From Acanthacorydalis orientalis (lineage: Eukaryota; Arthropoda; Insecta; Megaloptera; Corydalidae), in the NCBI GenBank assembly GCA_034766995.1, contig CM068313.1, positions 23,985,012 to 24,049,011 on the forward strand: a stretch of DNA of 64,000 nt, read 5' to 3'. Numbering within the stretch: the first letter of the stretch is position 1; each line of letters opens with the position of its first letter. The notes beneath the pieces are model-generated. The model did no database searches, was not told the DNA's origin, and was given only the letters and a program-made list of their open reading frames with translations. This document shows positions 1-12,415 of this stretch, piece by piece. The position numbers and the translations under genes are program-made.

Positions 1-221
1 TTAACAATAAGTATTTATAAAAAAAACGCTTTCATAGTTATTAAATAAAATATATAAGCATCAAATAAACTGCTAATTCATTACTTCTGAGAAATGCGTT
101 AACATTTTATCGGGTTAACACACGATGAGATAGTTATATTGAATAATTTAAAAAAATATTTCTTTGTCTTCAATGTTTCTTTCTTCGAGTTTTACTAATT
201 GAATAAAAAATGAGTATTATA

Positions 222-305
222 CCCTTAACGGTCGAAAGGCCCCGCTACAGGGGCATCACACTTACGCCACACAATAGAAAATAAAAAGCTCTCGTCCGTT
301 AAGGG
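222..305. mobile_element. Tiny terminal-inverted-repeat element (piggyBac-like MITE candidate)
   Basis: An 84-base unit begins CCCTTAACGG and ends CCGTTAAGGG. With one flanking base, the arms 221-238 and 289-306 match at 16 of 18 positions as inverted repeats. The 3' side is followed by TTAA (306-309); the 5' side has TATA where TTAA would be expected. CCC...GGG ends with TTAA flanks are typical of piggyBac-type elements, so this is inferred to be a decayed miniature one. A second, inner inverted repeat (GCCCC, loop, GGGGC) lies near 239-254. There is no coding capacity. Confidence 0.5.
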
Positions 306-488
306 TTAATATAACACTTAAAATACGTGAAAGTATGTTAACATTTTTTTTTTTAAAGAATTATATGTTTACTTTTTAATTATATGTTTAATTGATTTAT
401 AAAATTATTCAAAATATTAAAAAGATATTGTTAAAATCGCCTTTGTCTAGATGAGTTATTTGAGTAATTATTTTTATAAACATAATAT

Positions 489-491
<3 letters not shown>

Positions 492-535
<44 letters not shown>
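492..535. repeat. (AT)n microsatellite
   Basis: Uninterrupted AT dinucleotide run. Confidence 0.97.
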
Positions 536-539
<4 letters not shown>

Positions 540-540
540 G

Positions 541-1537
541 AAAATAATTTGAAGTAAACAACTTTCTTAATTGAAACATAAAAAAATTGCAAAAGAGATT
601 GAAAAATATAATAAAAATATATCATATAATGTAAAAATTAATTCGAGGAATAGTTTTCTATAACTTTCAAGAACGCTGTTTTTCACAAAGGCGTTACAAA
701 ATAATAAACAACATAAAAGAAATAAGTGACTAAATTTTTATTAATAATAAAATTTCAACGTGATTAAATAGAACAAAGAACATGCCCTCTTGGTACTTTA
801 AAAGAATGAAAACTTCGCAACAGTTTCATGAAAATGTTTCATAATAACAAGTGAAGTTTTGTTAAAAGCTCGCACAATAGCGACAACGAATACAAACTTC
901 TAACTCGATTACTTTCTCCAGATAATAGACTGGGACTGTATCTGACTACTTCGTACTATCCTTCAAAATTTATTGAACTTGAGACAAGATGTATATAGCG
1001 AAAAACGCATAAAGTGCATGGTGTATTTTTTTTTATTAAGCAATAATTTTTCAAGAGCTCAATATTATGAAACTAATACCGTACATGAATTTTTATACAC
1101 TCCATTATTTTATGGTATCTACGTCACGAAAAAAATCATTGTTCGTGTGTGCACGTTTACAGTATGCATACAATGTATATCTTAACAGATACAATTATTT
1201 TAATCATAATCTGACATCGTCGTGTCAGAACCAGTTTAAAATAATTTCAGTGTGTCAACTTTCATTCGTTCATTTGAAAATTTACAAATGATCTACTCAT
1301 TTTTCATGTTCTCTTTACACACGAATACTTTTTTATGACAGCTGTATTTTATTTTTAAATTTAACAAGAAGTTTTAAATTAAGTAATAGTGACCTTATAA
1401 CCTGATATGTGGTCTCGTTTTTATTTTTTACACGAGAAAGTACAATTAAAAATACTTACATAAAAGAAATTATTACAAATCAGCATATTTTTTTAATAAA
1501 CTATAAAACCAAATTTAGGCATACACATAATTTCATC
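541..1537. other. AT-rich stretch, nothing recognised
   Basis: No coding signature, RNA gene or repeat was seen on either strand. Two overlapping open frames of 70 and 74 codons (973-1291) have AT-driven composition and no recognisable domain, and are treated as chance. Confidence 0.6.
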
Positions 1538-1810
1538 ATATATATATATATATATATATAATATCAATATCAATTGTAACAATATTATACTTACATCACT
1601 ATCGATAAAAAAAGTCATTACTATTATTTGAAATTAAAGGAAAACTTAAATTTCTTCAATAAAGAAATAAATAATTTAAAAATATTGTTTTTAATTCGAA
1701 CAATTCCTAAGATATAAATATTTTTCTTAAGATCAGATAATATAATAAGATTTTCGTTAATTGACTTCAAAGTCTTGAAAATCCTTCTAATTTCAAAGTG
1801 TTGATTGATT

Positions 1811-1817
1811 ATGTATG

Positions 1818-1861
<44 letters not shown>
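1811..1861. repeat. GTAT/(AT)n compound microsatellite
   Basis: ATGTATGTATGTG passes directly into a long AT run. A shorter (AT)n lies at 1538-1564. Confidence 0.95.
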
Positions 1862-1862
<1 letters not shown>

Positions 1863-2578
1863 CAAATAAAAATGAAACATGAATAATATTACTACAGAAA
1901 ATTAAAATATACAAGCATAGGAATGCAGGCAAGTGTTCAAAAAAATGATTCATTATCTTTTCGAGTTATGTTGTCTAATGATTACAATTGTAAAGTATCT
2001 TAAAGATAAACTATGATAGTTTACAGACAAAATAACATTGAAAATTGTTTTTGTTTACTTAATATAGCTCAGACTTTTTTATCTTACATTACCGATAAAA
2101 TGAAAGTTTTATGAATTTTAAATTATGTATTTCATTGTTCATAAATCTGTACTTTACTTTAATTAACAAGAAAAGAGTTAAATTAATTTATTATTTTGTT
2201 GAGGATTTTCATTAACGTTATACACACACGTGTATATATATATATATATAAGTGGATAGATAATCGGATTCAAAATATAAATCTTCTATAATTGGTCATT
2301 TAAAAACACTATACCAATTATACAAGGTATAAATTGGTAAATATTTATTTACAAAAATGTCAATTATTAAAAATTAATATCAAATTAGATATCATTTAAT
2401 GATGTTTTTCGGTCGCCTTAAATTCTTTACTTCAAACAAATTCATACCATATATCAATTTAACTGATGGAATCCCTCTGTGAGTCCCTTTTACTCTCGTC
2501 TATCTACTGCATAGTCTAATATATTCGGAGAAATTTTCACAATGTTTAACAATGTTCAATGAATAGGATTCTTCCTAC

Positions 2579-2580
<2 letters not shown>

Positions 2581-2647
<67 letters not shown>
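2581..2647. repeat. (AT)n microsatellite
   Basis: A long pure AT run preceded by ACATGTG. A shorter AC/AT run lies at 2221-2250. Confidence 0.97.
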
Positions 2648-2649
<2 letters not shown>

Positions 2650-2837
2650 AATTACGAAATGGTCTAACTTGTGACCTATGCTTTGACATGATAATTCAAT
2701 ATTAACATTAACTAATTAAAATAGTATCGTATACGTTTTAAATATTATATAAGTGATATTTAATTAAATGACTATCTATTACCGTCAGAATTTTTTAATG
2801 TATTTTCATATAATATATAAGTCTCTTTATCTATTTG

Positions 2838-2875
<38 letters not shown>

Positions 2876-2876
2876 A
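2838..2876. repeat. (CT)n(AT)n compound microsatellite
   Basis: A CT run changes abruptly into an AT run. The same CT-to-AT junction recurs at 54305. Confidence 0.95.
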
Positions 2877-2929
2877 TAAATAGATATACATACATTTGTG
2901 ACGTGATCACTTACAACTTAAAGCAAACT

Positions 2930-3240
2930 ACAATGCTAGGCTAAGAAATGCGAGCGTTGATCATGAAGGAGGTGGCGTAATGAAGAGCCCGTCATTACTT
3001 TGAGAACGTCGCAGATGGCCATGAAAACAATATAAGAACAGGTGAAAGGGATCAGAGGAAAGGGGGTTGGATTTAATGCGTGTCTAGTCTAGAATACACT
3101 AGTGTATAGATATAGAGAAAAACATAAGCCGCAGGTGGCAAATGATGCGATACCGTCCCATCATGAGAGCTTCGTAGGGATTTTGTAAAAAAAATTCTGA
3201 AAGCTTTGACGTCCAATACACACGCCAGATGATGCCCTCC
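2930..3240. other. GC-richer islet with a short minus-strand open frame
   Basis: G+C is clearly higher here than in the flanks. On the minus strand a frame of about 50 codons runs from roughly 3085 to a TAG near 2940 without an upstream ATG. It includes the peptide MAICDVLKVMTGSSLRH, and a hydrophobic stretch precedes this. No family was recognised. It could be an exon, a fragment of an interspersed repeat, or chance openness caused by higher G+C. Confidence 0.3.
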
Positions 3241-4020
3241 GTTCTAAATTTGTATTCAATTATTAACTGCTAAATTGAGGGTGCATTAAACAGCTAACGA
3301 CACTTTTATGTCTTTGCAGTTCGTTTTATGAGATGACAGTAAAATGATTATATGTAAAGTAAGTTAAATAATTTGAATGGCTCATTTCAAGGTAAAGTTG
3401 TGGAACTGAGTATTCAAATAAACCGAGTTTATAGCTTTAAATGTTCACTTTATGAGTACGTGTCAGTGCATTTAAATAAAATAAATGTTTAATAAGAATG
3501 TACAGAATAATTAAGTTATATTGAATTCTCGAGATTTGAAACTATTGACCTTAGATGCTCGAATATATTATTCTCAATCGTACTGAATGCCATTAAAAAC
3601 ATAGACTTGCAGTTCACATTATAAATACTAGTATTATTAATGTTATATTATTTTTATTACAAATTTCTGTTAATTCTTAAACAATACTTAAAATGTATGC
3701 ATATTTAGTATTATTAATTAAAATATTTTTGAAAATTTTATTAACTGAGTGATATAAACACCAATTATGTTCTAAAGAAATACACATTGATCTCAAATAA
3801 TTGTAATAAAATACTTTTAAGAATATTTTAATCGATAAAGAATTATTTTGTACTTACATACCAATATTAAAATTATTTGAATATTCCAAAATAAAAAGAT
3901 TATCAATTAAATATAAAGCAAAAATTTTACTTATGAAATATGATATCGAATTCACCCTGAAGTATAAAACAATTTTTAAAGGTTTCAGCTAAAATTATAC
4001 TAGTACCAATGAAAATTATA
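3241..4020. other. AT-rich stretch, nothing recognised
   Basis: No gene, RNA or transposon end was seen. Composition is like the general background. Confidence 0.6.
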
Positions 4021-4038
4021 ATATACACATTCTCATAT

Positions 4039-4068
4039 ACACACACGCATATATATATATATATATAT

Positions 4069-4134
<66 letters not shown>
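4039..4134. repeat. AC/(AT)n/CATA compound microsatellite
   Basis: An ACAC start, an AT run, a CATACATACATA interruption, then a second long AT run. Confidence 0.96.
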
Positions 4135-4137
<3 letters not shown>

Positions 4138-4339
4138 AGTAAAAACAAAAGTTCATAATGCTGATTTTTTTAAATTCCATACAAACATACTTGCTTTCTC
4201 CATTCTGGTACATTCACGGTAGGTGGAGTAAGTAAAACCCACATGTGGTGTATAAATTTACATCATGCAAAATCACATTTACTCTTGCCGTGCTATATTC
4301 CACTACAGGTGGGTGGTATTCAATTTAGCTGAATGAAAA

Positions 4340-5090
4340 CAACCTACATGTTAAAGTGACTAGGATACTGAATATTTGAATATATCGGGCTGTTATCTGT
4401 ATGAATTATTAAACAAATAGTCACTTTTGTTACAAACACGTACATATTTTAATGTTATTTTACTTTCATTTGATATATCGTATTTTACAAAAGTTCACAA
4501 AAGGAAAAGTATATTTTATTTATAATTTTTTGTAATACTTTGGTTTTTTAATCATTGATGTGTAATTTCATTACTATTAAAAAAATATAAGAACATATAA
4601 ATAATTGGTTTTTAAAAATGTAACTAAAGTAATATTTTTATTAAACGTTATTGAACGATACATTAAACAATTAAAAATAAATTTAAATATTTGTAAAGTT
4701 ACAGTTACAATATGAAATTATCATATTTTGATAATTTATTATATGGAAATAAATTCTGAGTTTAAGATAAATTTGTTGACAGAGAGCACTGATTGAAAAT
4801 ATAATCTATAAGAAATGTACATTATATACTAGTTATTCAAATATTAAATATTTTTTAACTTAAACCAACAAAAATAGATATCATAATAAAGTGACATATA
4901 TCTGTGTGTTTATATGTATAAATACATATATAAATCGAACTGATCTCAGGAGATACTACGAAAAATCTCAGGGTGACACAATCTTTGGAAGGGGATCAGC
5001 TTTTTGTGAGCTACACTAAGACCTTTTCTCCGTTAACTCATAGATCACATATCCTGGGATAAGTTTCGACAAGCGGTGCACTTTTTATAA
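4340..5090. other. AT-rich stretch with a small GC-richer patch at 4935-5060
   Basis: Mostly background. The patch at 4935-5060 has mixed composition but no open frame or terminal repeat that I could support. Confidence 0.5.
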
Positions 5091-5180
5091 AAGGGTGATG
5101 CATAAATTATATATATATAAAGACTTTTTCTTTTCTTACGGATATCAATACAAAACTGCATATATTTATATATCTCTATA

Positions 5181-5187
5181 TACACAA

Positions 5188-5242
<55 letters not shown>
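5181..5242. repeat. AC/(AT)n microsatellite
   Basis: ACACAAACACAC passes into a long AT run. Confidence 0.96.
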
Positions 5243-5243
<1 letters not shown>

Positions 5244-5344
5244 CATAAACAGACGAGTATATATGTATATAAGCACCATAAATAAAAATTCCCAAAAAAT
5301 ATTATTAATTCAATTAAACATTTCATAATAATTAATTTTTAAAA

Positions 5345-5367
5345 CTATCTGTCTATCTATATATGTG

Positions 5368-5426
<59 letters not shown>

Positions 5427-5443
5427 TAAATAGATAGATATAG
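5345..5443. repeat. Palindromic (AT)n locus with TATC/GATA arms
   Basis: A long AT run is bounded on the left by CTGTCTATCTATAT and on the right by ATAGATAAATAGATAG, which are nearly reverse complements. The whole locus can fold into one long hairpin or cruciform. Confidence 0.85.
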
Positions 5444-6000
5444 GATTTTATTTTTTAAAAAAACATGCGAATTACTAATTCCAACATTTTCTAAAATTTA
5501 AGAATAATACAAAAAATGTAAAAATGTCTATCTACGACAATAAATTCCCAAACAGCATTTCTATTAGTTATGTCATAGAAATCTCATTGAACATTTCAAA
5601 AATGTGTTTATTTAAAAATAATCAGTAGTGAAAACGTACAAACGTATAATTTTTATCAGGTGAATTCAACATTTAAAAACGAATTAAATTGAACTTTTTG
5701 TGATGTTCTACTTTAGTCTTGAATACATGATTATTTATATTAACTAAGGCAGGAAACGTTTTTTTTATTTATTTTCTCGGAAGTATGACTTCAATGATTG
5801 ACTAATCATAACAATCAAATGTTATCTAACGAGTGATATATACAATTTTGATTCAATGATGAATGCACAGCTAAATGAACAGATGAGTTAACAAATATTG
5901 AATTTATATTTGTATTTTGCATTTTGATTTGAACTGAGTCATACATTTTAATTCTTTTAATTATCTATAGCCACACTTCAATGAAAAAAAGCATAAAAAT

Positions 6001-6035
<35 letters not shown>

Positions 6036-6038
6036 CAC
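6001..6038. repeat. (AC)n(AT)n microsatellite
   Basis: An AC run followed by an AT run. A matching GT-then-AT locus lies at 6345-6383. Confidence 0.95.
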
Positions 6039-6344
6039 GTTTCGTTGAAAGTTTTATAAAAATATACAAAGAAAACATTCACCAAAGAACATAAGATAAT
6101 TTTAATCAAACACATACACAGTCGAATAAATATAACTGAAAAATGAACCCGCGATATTTATTTGCCACGGAAATAAACTGATTTTTGATGCAGCAGCAGT
6201 TTTCCTTGTACCTTCGGGACGTGAAGACTTGTGGTCGTTTTAAACAATGTTGGGCCTGAATAGATGTTTTTAAAGTCTTAAAAACATACTAAAATTCAAA
6301 TATAAATGTTCAGAATTCCTAAATTAGAAAATAATTCATATAAA

Positions 6345-6383
6345 GTGTGTTTGTGTGTGTATATATATATATATATACATACA
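6345..6383. repeat. (GT)n(AT)n microsatellite
   Basis: A GT run followed by an AT run ending in ACATACA. Confidence 0.94.
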
Positions 6384-7234
6384 ATTCTTATTGAGAGTGC
6401 AATAGACTAGTTCTTAGACATATCTTAGACTATATCTTATTGTATTATTTATTTCGCTTGAAACATTGTTTATTTATTGCAATACAAATACTAAATAAAA
6501 TATGATTTTACATAAACTATGTAAAAAGTATGTATAAAAAAGTTAGACACAATTTATTTTATATTTGTTCAATTGTAAATGTATACAATGAACGTCTGGA
6601 AAGTAATTTTAAATAAAAAGAAAAATTAAGAACATATGCATTAATAACTTTAAAGAGTTATTTTTCTTATCATTGAGTTTACTATTCTTTGTTTTTGTTT
6701 CTCTATTACCAATTTCATCTTGCGACATCTCAGATGGGTACGCTTTTTATTGTTTATTATTGGAATGACGTTATTTCTTATCAATTCTTGATCTTGTGGT
6801 ATTTTTTGAATTGATATTTGTGTGTTTGTGACTAATATATCTTTTAATTTATTTTAGTTTTTGTATGTTATGTTTTGGACACTTTCATAATAGATTTTCT
6901 TTTCTTTTCTGTTCATTTTGAAGACTGTTGTTTTCTATTTTCTTATAAAATTTATTTATAATTTCTTTCGTTTATTTGTTTGGGAAATGTATAAATTTTT
7001 CATACTTTTCATTTCATAGTTTTTGGTGATCTGGTGTGTTATCTTTTATATCATTCCCATTTAAATAGTTGAATTATTTTGTTACTTTTAAGTGTTTTTT
7101 TAATACTTTTTTATTTATTCTTATTATTTCTTGTATAATTTGGTTATTTCTAGTTTAATTCTTATTCTTTTTCGCTTTTGTTTCTGTTTTTGTGCAGTTT
7201 TCCTACGTTTTTTAATTTGATTTCGGCATATTTC

Positions 7235-7312
7235 CAAAAGTATTCATCTGAAGATGTCGAAAGCGAATAAGAACAAAGAACTGTCACCTCAAAGACATGA
7301 AAAATAAAGTCA
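7235..7312 (+). repeat. Possible 3' tail of a retroelement
   Basis: The segment CATCTGAAGATGTCGAAAG followed about 45 bases later by AATAAA (7303-7308) resembles conserved 3' ends of some animal retroelements, where CTGAAGATG, a GAAA-type motif and a terminal AATAAAG occur in that order. No reverse transcriptase lies upstream. The resemblance is short and the assignment weak. Confidence 0.2.
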
Positions 7313-7767
7313 AATCTTAGAGTATTAATATCAATATTAACGCGATAATCTTATTTAGTCGACATTTAAAAACTATAAGTATTTTAAAACTTAAGATAAG
7401 AAAATACTCACACGGAGAATATTAAAAATTACAACTATAAAAATAAAAAGATTAGTTTCTCTTCTAATCATATTTTTTTATATAATTTTTTAAGAAAACA
7501 TTTTCTTTTTGTTCGTCTTTAGGGTCATGTTTTTCTAGTCACTAAAACAGATTCTAAAATAAATTATATTTATGAAAAACTTGGAATTTTATAATAAATA
7601 TTAAACTGAAACTCAAACTGTGTCATAGGTAAACATAAAGGAAACAAGAAAATTACGAAAAAGTTACAAATAAGAGTAACAAACACAAAGAAAATGTACA
7701 TGCGAACAAATATACAGATATAAAAACATAATTCATTTTTTTTTTAATTTATATATGTATATTTATT

Positions 7768-7803
<36 letters not shown>

Positions 7804-7810
7804 AAGAGGG
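7768..7810. repeat. (AT)n(AG)n compound microsatellite
   Basis: An AT run changes into AGAGAG. The same AT-to-AG junction occurs at 26879 and 38117. Confidence 0.95.
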
Positions 7811-7920
7811 ATAATGACATTCGGATACAATTTATTTAAAAGTTGCTCGCATGAGACGTATTAGACAAAAAGTTATGAACATAAAGATGTAAATACAAAA
7901 ATAATATATGTTCACTGTAG

Positions 7921-8160
7921 CAATGTTCAACGTGCGTAAAACACGCGGGGATTGTCCTACATGTTTTTTTCGTTCTGAGTGGTTTTAATATTTTCTACTT
8001 GACGAGGGAGATAGTATTCCGTCAACCGCGTTCTGTTCGCCATACGTATGTGGGTGAAAAACCACTCAAGAGATCCATCAGGTGTAACCCGACACAAGTA
8101 CTTCAGTACACGGAGTGTGAATACAAAAGAGACTTTGTCTCTCATGTACGATCCCCATGA
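7921..8160 (+). CDS. Unrecognised exon-like open frame, plus strand
   Basis: Directly after a splice-acceptor-like CACTGTAG, a frame of about 80 codons runs open to TGA at 8158-8160 with no ATG near its start, as an internal or terminal exon would. It begins QCSTCVKHAGIVLHVFFVLS, contains one hydrophobic segment, and is basic and hydrophilic afterwards. An internal CCATAC|GTATGT at about 8040-8050 could be a donor. The minus strand is open over the same bases (90 codons from an ATG, 8229-7957), so strand and reality are both uncertain. The islet is far less AT-rich than its flanks. No domain was recognised. Confidence 0.25.
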   Translation, partial: QCSTCVKHAGIVLHVFFVLSGFNIFYLTREIVFRQPRSVRHTYVGEKPLKRSIRCNPTQVLQYTECEYKRDFVSHVRSP

Positions 8161-8229
8161 GTAAACTAAATTGATTTCACAAATTAGTTTAAGAAAATTG
8201 AGTAGGTGTGCTTTAAGAAGATAATTCAT

Positions 8230-9365
8230 ATCATTTAATGGATATATTTTGTAATATGAGGTTACGTGTACATGAAATTCATAATCAGATTATTTATTCG
8301 ATTACACTAATTACAATATACACTTAATTATAATTTTATGCGTAACGTGTCAAATTTCCTATATAATATGTAAATTGTTTCTATAAGCATTTCTTTAATA
8401 AATAAATAACAAATTTTCATTTTAAAATTTCTAAATTATATTAATAAATAAATTTTGAAATATTTTTTCACGGACACCAAATACGAAAAAAAAGATTAAT
8501 TTGAAAATTATTTAATGAAATCACCAATAAATTCATATAAACCAAATTCCATATAACCATTATTTATTTGAATAAATTTATTAGTCATTTATTAATATAT
8601 TTTTAAAGTTTATTTTTTCAACACCAATATTCAAGTAATAACCGTACGATTAAAACAAAATTCATTTATGTTCATATAAAAATTCATTAATTGTAACATC
8701 ACTATAATATCTAATTTAAGTAATAACACGAAAATATAATAAAACTTGTTTTATATGCTCCAAACAAATAAAATGAATATAAATAAAGAATAGATAAAAT
8801 AACTTATGCATTTTGTTAACCATACAGTCTTCAGAGTTAATTTAATTGGAACAATAAAATAGAATTTAATGTAAGAAATGTTCAATATAACACATCCCGC
8901 ATATAACTTTGAATAAAGCAATTTCTGTTTTATAAACTTGTCTATAAAGCACTCATAAACTTAAGTATTTTTACTAGTGTTTGCTTTGTTGGTTATACAA
9001 GCATAATAGAATTAACGAAAATCATCATAAATCGAATTTCAAATTATATCCCTTTTTTAATTACAATTCTTCCTCCATTTTTATCTAATTAGTTATTTAG
9101 AATTCATTTAATTCATAAACAGTTCTATTTAATATATCCGTTCTCACAGTTTCAGTTTCGATAATTTAATTACTACCACCTATTCAAAATTAATTCCACT
9201 AATTTCTAAGGTCTTCTCATTTTTCAATAGAGAGTTTTCATTACAATACAGTATTTATAAGATTTTTATCTTTAAAGTATTTTTTAAAGCTGTTCTATTT
9301 AAACTCATATTCATATAAATCATAATAAAGAGAATAAATAACAACTGTATACATACACACATACC
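8230..9365. other. AT-rich stretch, nothing recognised
   Basis: Over 1 kb of uniform AT-rich sequence without coding signature, terminal repeats or long microsatellites. Confidence 0.6.

Positions 9366-9430
<65 letters not shown>
9366..9430. repeat. (AC)n(AT)n microsatellite
   Basis: An AC run passes directly into a long AT run. Confidence 0.97.
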
Positions 9431-9432
<2 letters not shown>

Positions 9433-9546
9433 TATACATAAATATTTGCAGGTATAACCACTCAAATAGAATAAATACCCTACAAAGCTATTTAAAAACA
9501 GCACGTATTGTTTATAAGTATATAAATAGTCATTTCACATTTAATT

Positions 9547-9596
9547 CATGATGTTTACTTATTAATATTAACATGATGTTTACTTATTAACATGAA
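9547..9596 (+). repeat. Short direct duplication
   Basis: CATGATGTTTACTTATTAA occurs twice with a period of about 25 bases. Confidence 0.8.
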
Positions 9597-9619
9597 TGAG
9601 TATTTGGTCATAAATATAT

Positions 9620-9960
9620 CCTTTTTTTTGTTATGTTAACGTAGAAACTTGTTCGCCGTAACAATATATAAACTTACAAAAGTAAGTACATAAAACAACC
9701 GCGTACATAAAATAAATTCTGTCATGATGTACTTAGTTTAGGCAGTGTAGTGCGAAATTAAAAATGCAAGAGCACCCGGTACGTAACACGTATAAAACAA
9801 ATACCACATGTTTGTGCGTCACATGCAGATATTTCATTTTTTTTTATTATTGTTTGCTTTGTACGTGGACTTGTGAGTGAACGCAATTCGGTGTTGTTTT
9901 CCAGAGAATTTTATTTTATTATTTTTTCCCAAGTATTTACTAAATTGCTTTGTTGTTTGT
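9620..9960. other. Mixed-composition stretch with a TATA-like motif
   Basis: Composition is less AT-rich around 9740-9830. TATAAAAC occurs just after GTAACACG (about 9790). Downstream is a 38-codon frame from ATG at about 9764 (MQEHPVRNTYK...). Nothing else supports a promoter or gene here. Confidence 0.15.
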
Positions 9961-10056
9961 GTACGTTTTGCGTTTGATGTATAATAACATATTTGAAAAC
10001 ATCAATTATTCAAAAACTGTGTATGAAACAAACGAAATGTACATCTATCTAATTAC

Positions 10057-10187
<131 letters not shown>

Positions 10188-10417
10188 TCTGAAACTATTT
10201 AAATTTTACTAAATTTATTGGTAGACGTGAAACAAGTAGTTATTGTTTTAACAGTGGAATTATTTTTAGCAATTATTATCAGGTTTAATCTGAATTAATT
10301 ATATGCAACATTTATACCTACTGAATAAAAGATAAAAAAGAGGAAAATTGGAAGAGCAGTCATAAAGTTCTGTATTGAAGATCTCTCAGAGTCGGCTGTA
10401 ATCAAATTTGTTTGATG

Positions 10418-10419
<2 letters not shown>

Positions 10420-10476
<57 letters not shown>
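10420..10476. repeat. (AT)n microsatellite
   Basis: Pure AT run. Confidence 0.97.
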
Positions 10477-10479
<3 letters not shown>

Positions 10480-10570
10480 CAAAAGTATCCACAAAAAATT
10501 TTATACAACAGCACGTTGCAAAAAATAATTTATTATCTGCTAGAATATTTATCTACACATACTAACATAC

Positions 10571-10607
10571 ATATTATATATATATATATATTATTATACA
10601 TACATAT

Positions 10608-10694
<87 letters not shown>
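10571..10694. repeat. Interrupted (AT)n microsatellite
   Basis: Several AT runs separated by TTATTATACATACAT and similar short breaks. Confidence 0.96.
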
Positions 10695-10697
<3 letters not shown>

Positions 10698-10750
10698 CCA
10701 TGGCCTCCACTTATTTATTTGAGACTTGGCTTCCATGGTACCCAAATATA

Positions 10751-10856
10751 TTTATTGTTTCATTCGGTTACATGTACATGCTTATAATTGACACGGGGGC
10801 GAGCACAGCAAGCCCGGGGGTTGAGAAACAACGCAAGTAGGGGGTGAAGACCCTTA

Positions 10857-10857
<1 letters not shown>
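10751..10857 (+). repeat. GC-rich interspersed repeat, copy 1, with (TA)n at its 3' side
   Basis: This 107-base unit begins TTTATTGTTTCATTCGGTTA, has a GC-rich core with GGGGGC and CCCGGGGG, and ends GACCCTTAG, followed immediately by (TA)n. Copy 2 lies inverted at 22185-22292 with the same start, the same CATGTACA and ATAATTGACA blocks, the same CCTTAG end and again a TA-rich run beyond it. The cores differ more than the ends. It behaves like a short interspersed element with a TA-rich tail; no RNA polymerase III boxes were identified. Confidence 0.7.

Positions 10858-10918
<61 letters not shown>
10858..10918. repeat. (AT)n tail of the GC-rich repeat
   Basis: Pure AT run abutting the 3' end of the 10751-10857 repeat. 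Confidence 0.97.
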
Positions 10919-10920
<2 letters not shown>

Positions 10921-12200
10921 CAAACCAAAATGTTTCTAACTATATAAATAGCTTTATAAAATAATGAAAATTGTCAGTAAAAACATAAACTGTCTAAAAA
11001 TTTAATTTTATAATAATTACGTGTTAAAACTTTACTACCACTGATTGTAAATCAGTAAGTTATTCAAAACAATTTAAATTTCACATCATGTTTATTTTTT
11101 TGAAATATTTACCTAAAAAAAAATCATCTCAAATATCTACTCATTGTCAAGTAACAAACAAAAATGTGTATTTATTCAAATGAATAATAATCTATTAAAT
11201 TAAATATTACTCCATTAGTGTATTTCTCTACTAAATTTGTTCGAGATTTTTTCTAAAATTGCGTTATATTTTGACTAAAATTTTATTGGATTGAACTCTA
11301 TTAAAATGATAGATTTGTTCATAACGGTTACATTTTTTTGTATAAAAACAAAATAATAATATATCGCAATTATTCGTTGATCACAGATATCATTTTATTA
11401 AATATAAATGTATATATATATATATATATACATATAAATCATTGTAAAAAGTGATGACAAACTGATGAAAGCAAATGAATATTCTGTATAATTTAAAACA
11501 CGCGTGTTATGTTTGTATATATAGTAATATCCTTCCTTCAGGCACTTTTACATTTAACCAGGTGTGCGTAGTACAATTTTAACAAAAGGGATCTTAATTA
11601 ATATACATTATTTCGGAATACAATGAGAGAAAAACAATTAGCCTAAATAAATGTGAATATTAAGCAAATTGTTTTCATAGAAATAAAACATAGTCATTGA
11701 ATGTGTTAACAAAGAAATGAATGTATGTTTAATTAGCATTTTTTGACAAATCAGATGTATAAGACAAGTTAAAAATCAAACGTATGGACAAACCTGATTA
11801 TATAATAATTTGATTTTTTTTACTATTAAAGAGTTAAAAAGTGGATATATTTTTTTTAATTACTTATAAATCCTATGCAAACTAATAAGTTACATATATT
11901 ATGTTTTCGAAATGAAATCAATTTAAAAAAATGTTTAACAAAAAATGTTGGCATAATTTATATTAAAATATCTTTTCTTTCCATAAGAATTTTTCGACAA
12001 TTTTTTTCGAACGATAAAATATAAATATATAAAATATTACAGAATCCTGTAGTATATAAATTAATGTGTATTTTTTATATCGTGTGTTTTAACGTCTCCG
12101 ACGAACATCTAAATATCTAAGGACTACTAAATGCAACATAAAGATCTTTCAAAATCTGATATGGATATAATAATGTATTCGTCTTGGTACTCTGAACAAA
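10919..12200. other. AT-rich stretch, nothing recognised
   Basis: Background composition with one short AT run at 11410-11436. No gene or transposon signal seen. Confidence 0.6.
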
Positions 12201-12304
12201 CTTCACGCAGCAATGAACAGTAATGTATATACGTTCGGATCAGGTGGGACGTAACTTTTATGAGGCAAGTTTCTTAGTGTATAATATATGTACGTATGTT
12301 TTAG

Positions 12305-12415
12305 CCGTTTTGAAGAAAATGGGAGAGGTGGATGGCGGGAAAGCTGGGACACTGGCAAGTACGAAAGGTGCAAGGATATTAAACCCCTACGCGCGTGGAG
12401 CGCGCCGCTATACAG
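12305..12415 (+). CDS. Candidate coding exon, unrecognised product
   Basis: A strikingly GC-rich stretch is bounded by an acceptor-like TGTTTTAG (ending 12304) and a consensus-type donor TACAG|GTAATT (12411-12420). An ATG at 12319-12321 has a favourable context (AAAATGG). The frame reads MGEVDGGKAGTLAS and continues basic, rich in Gly, Ala and Arg, ending ARGARRYT at the donor. If unspliced it stops six bases after the donor GT. It could be a first coding exon whose partner exons lie far away. The CpG-rich ACGCGCGTGGAGCGCG core could instead belong to an interspersed repeat. No domain was recognised. Confidence 0.35.

Noticed and set aside
3927..4213. Open frames encoding long Ile-Tyr repeats here and at about twenty other places
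   Set aside because: They are translations of (AT)n runs and have no protein character outside the repeat.
6188..6260. Short frame MQQQFSLYLRDVKTCGRF after TTTTTGATGCAG
   Set aside because: Only 23 codons and a single weak acceptor-like site; insufficient to call an exon.
7245..7263. CTGAAGA...GAAA resembling a hammerhead ribozyme core
   Set aside because: Only four bases separate the two core motifs, too few for the usual stem II, and the flanks do not pair convincingly.
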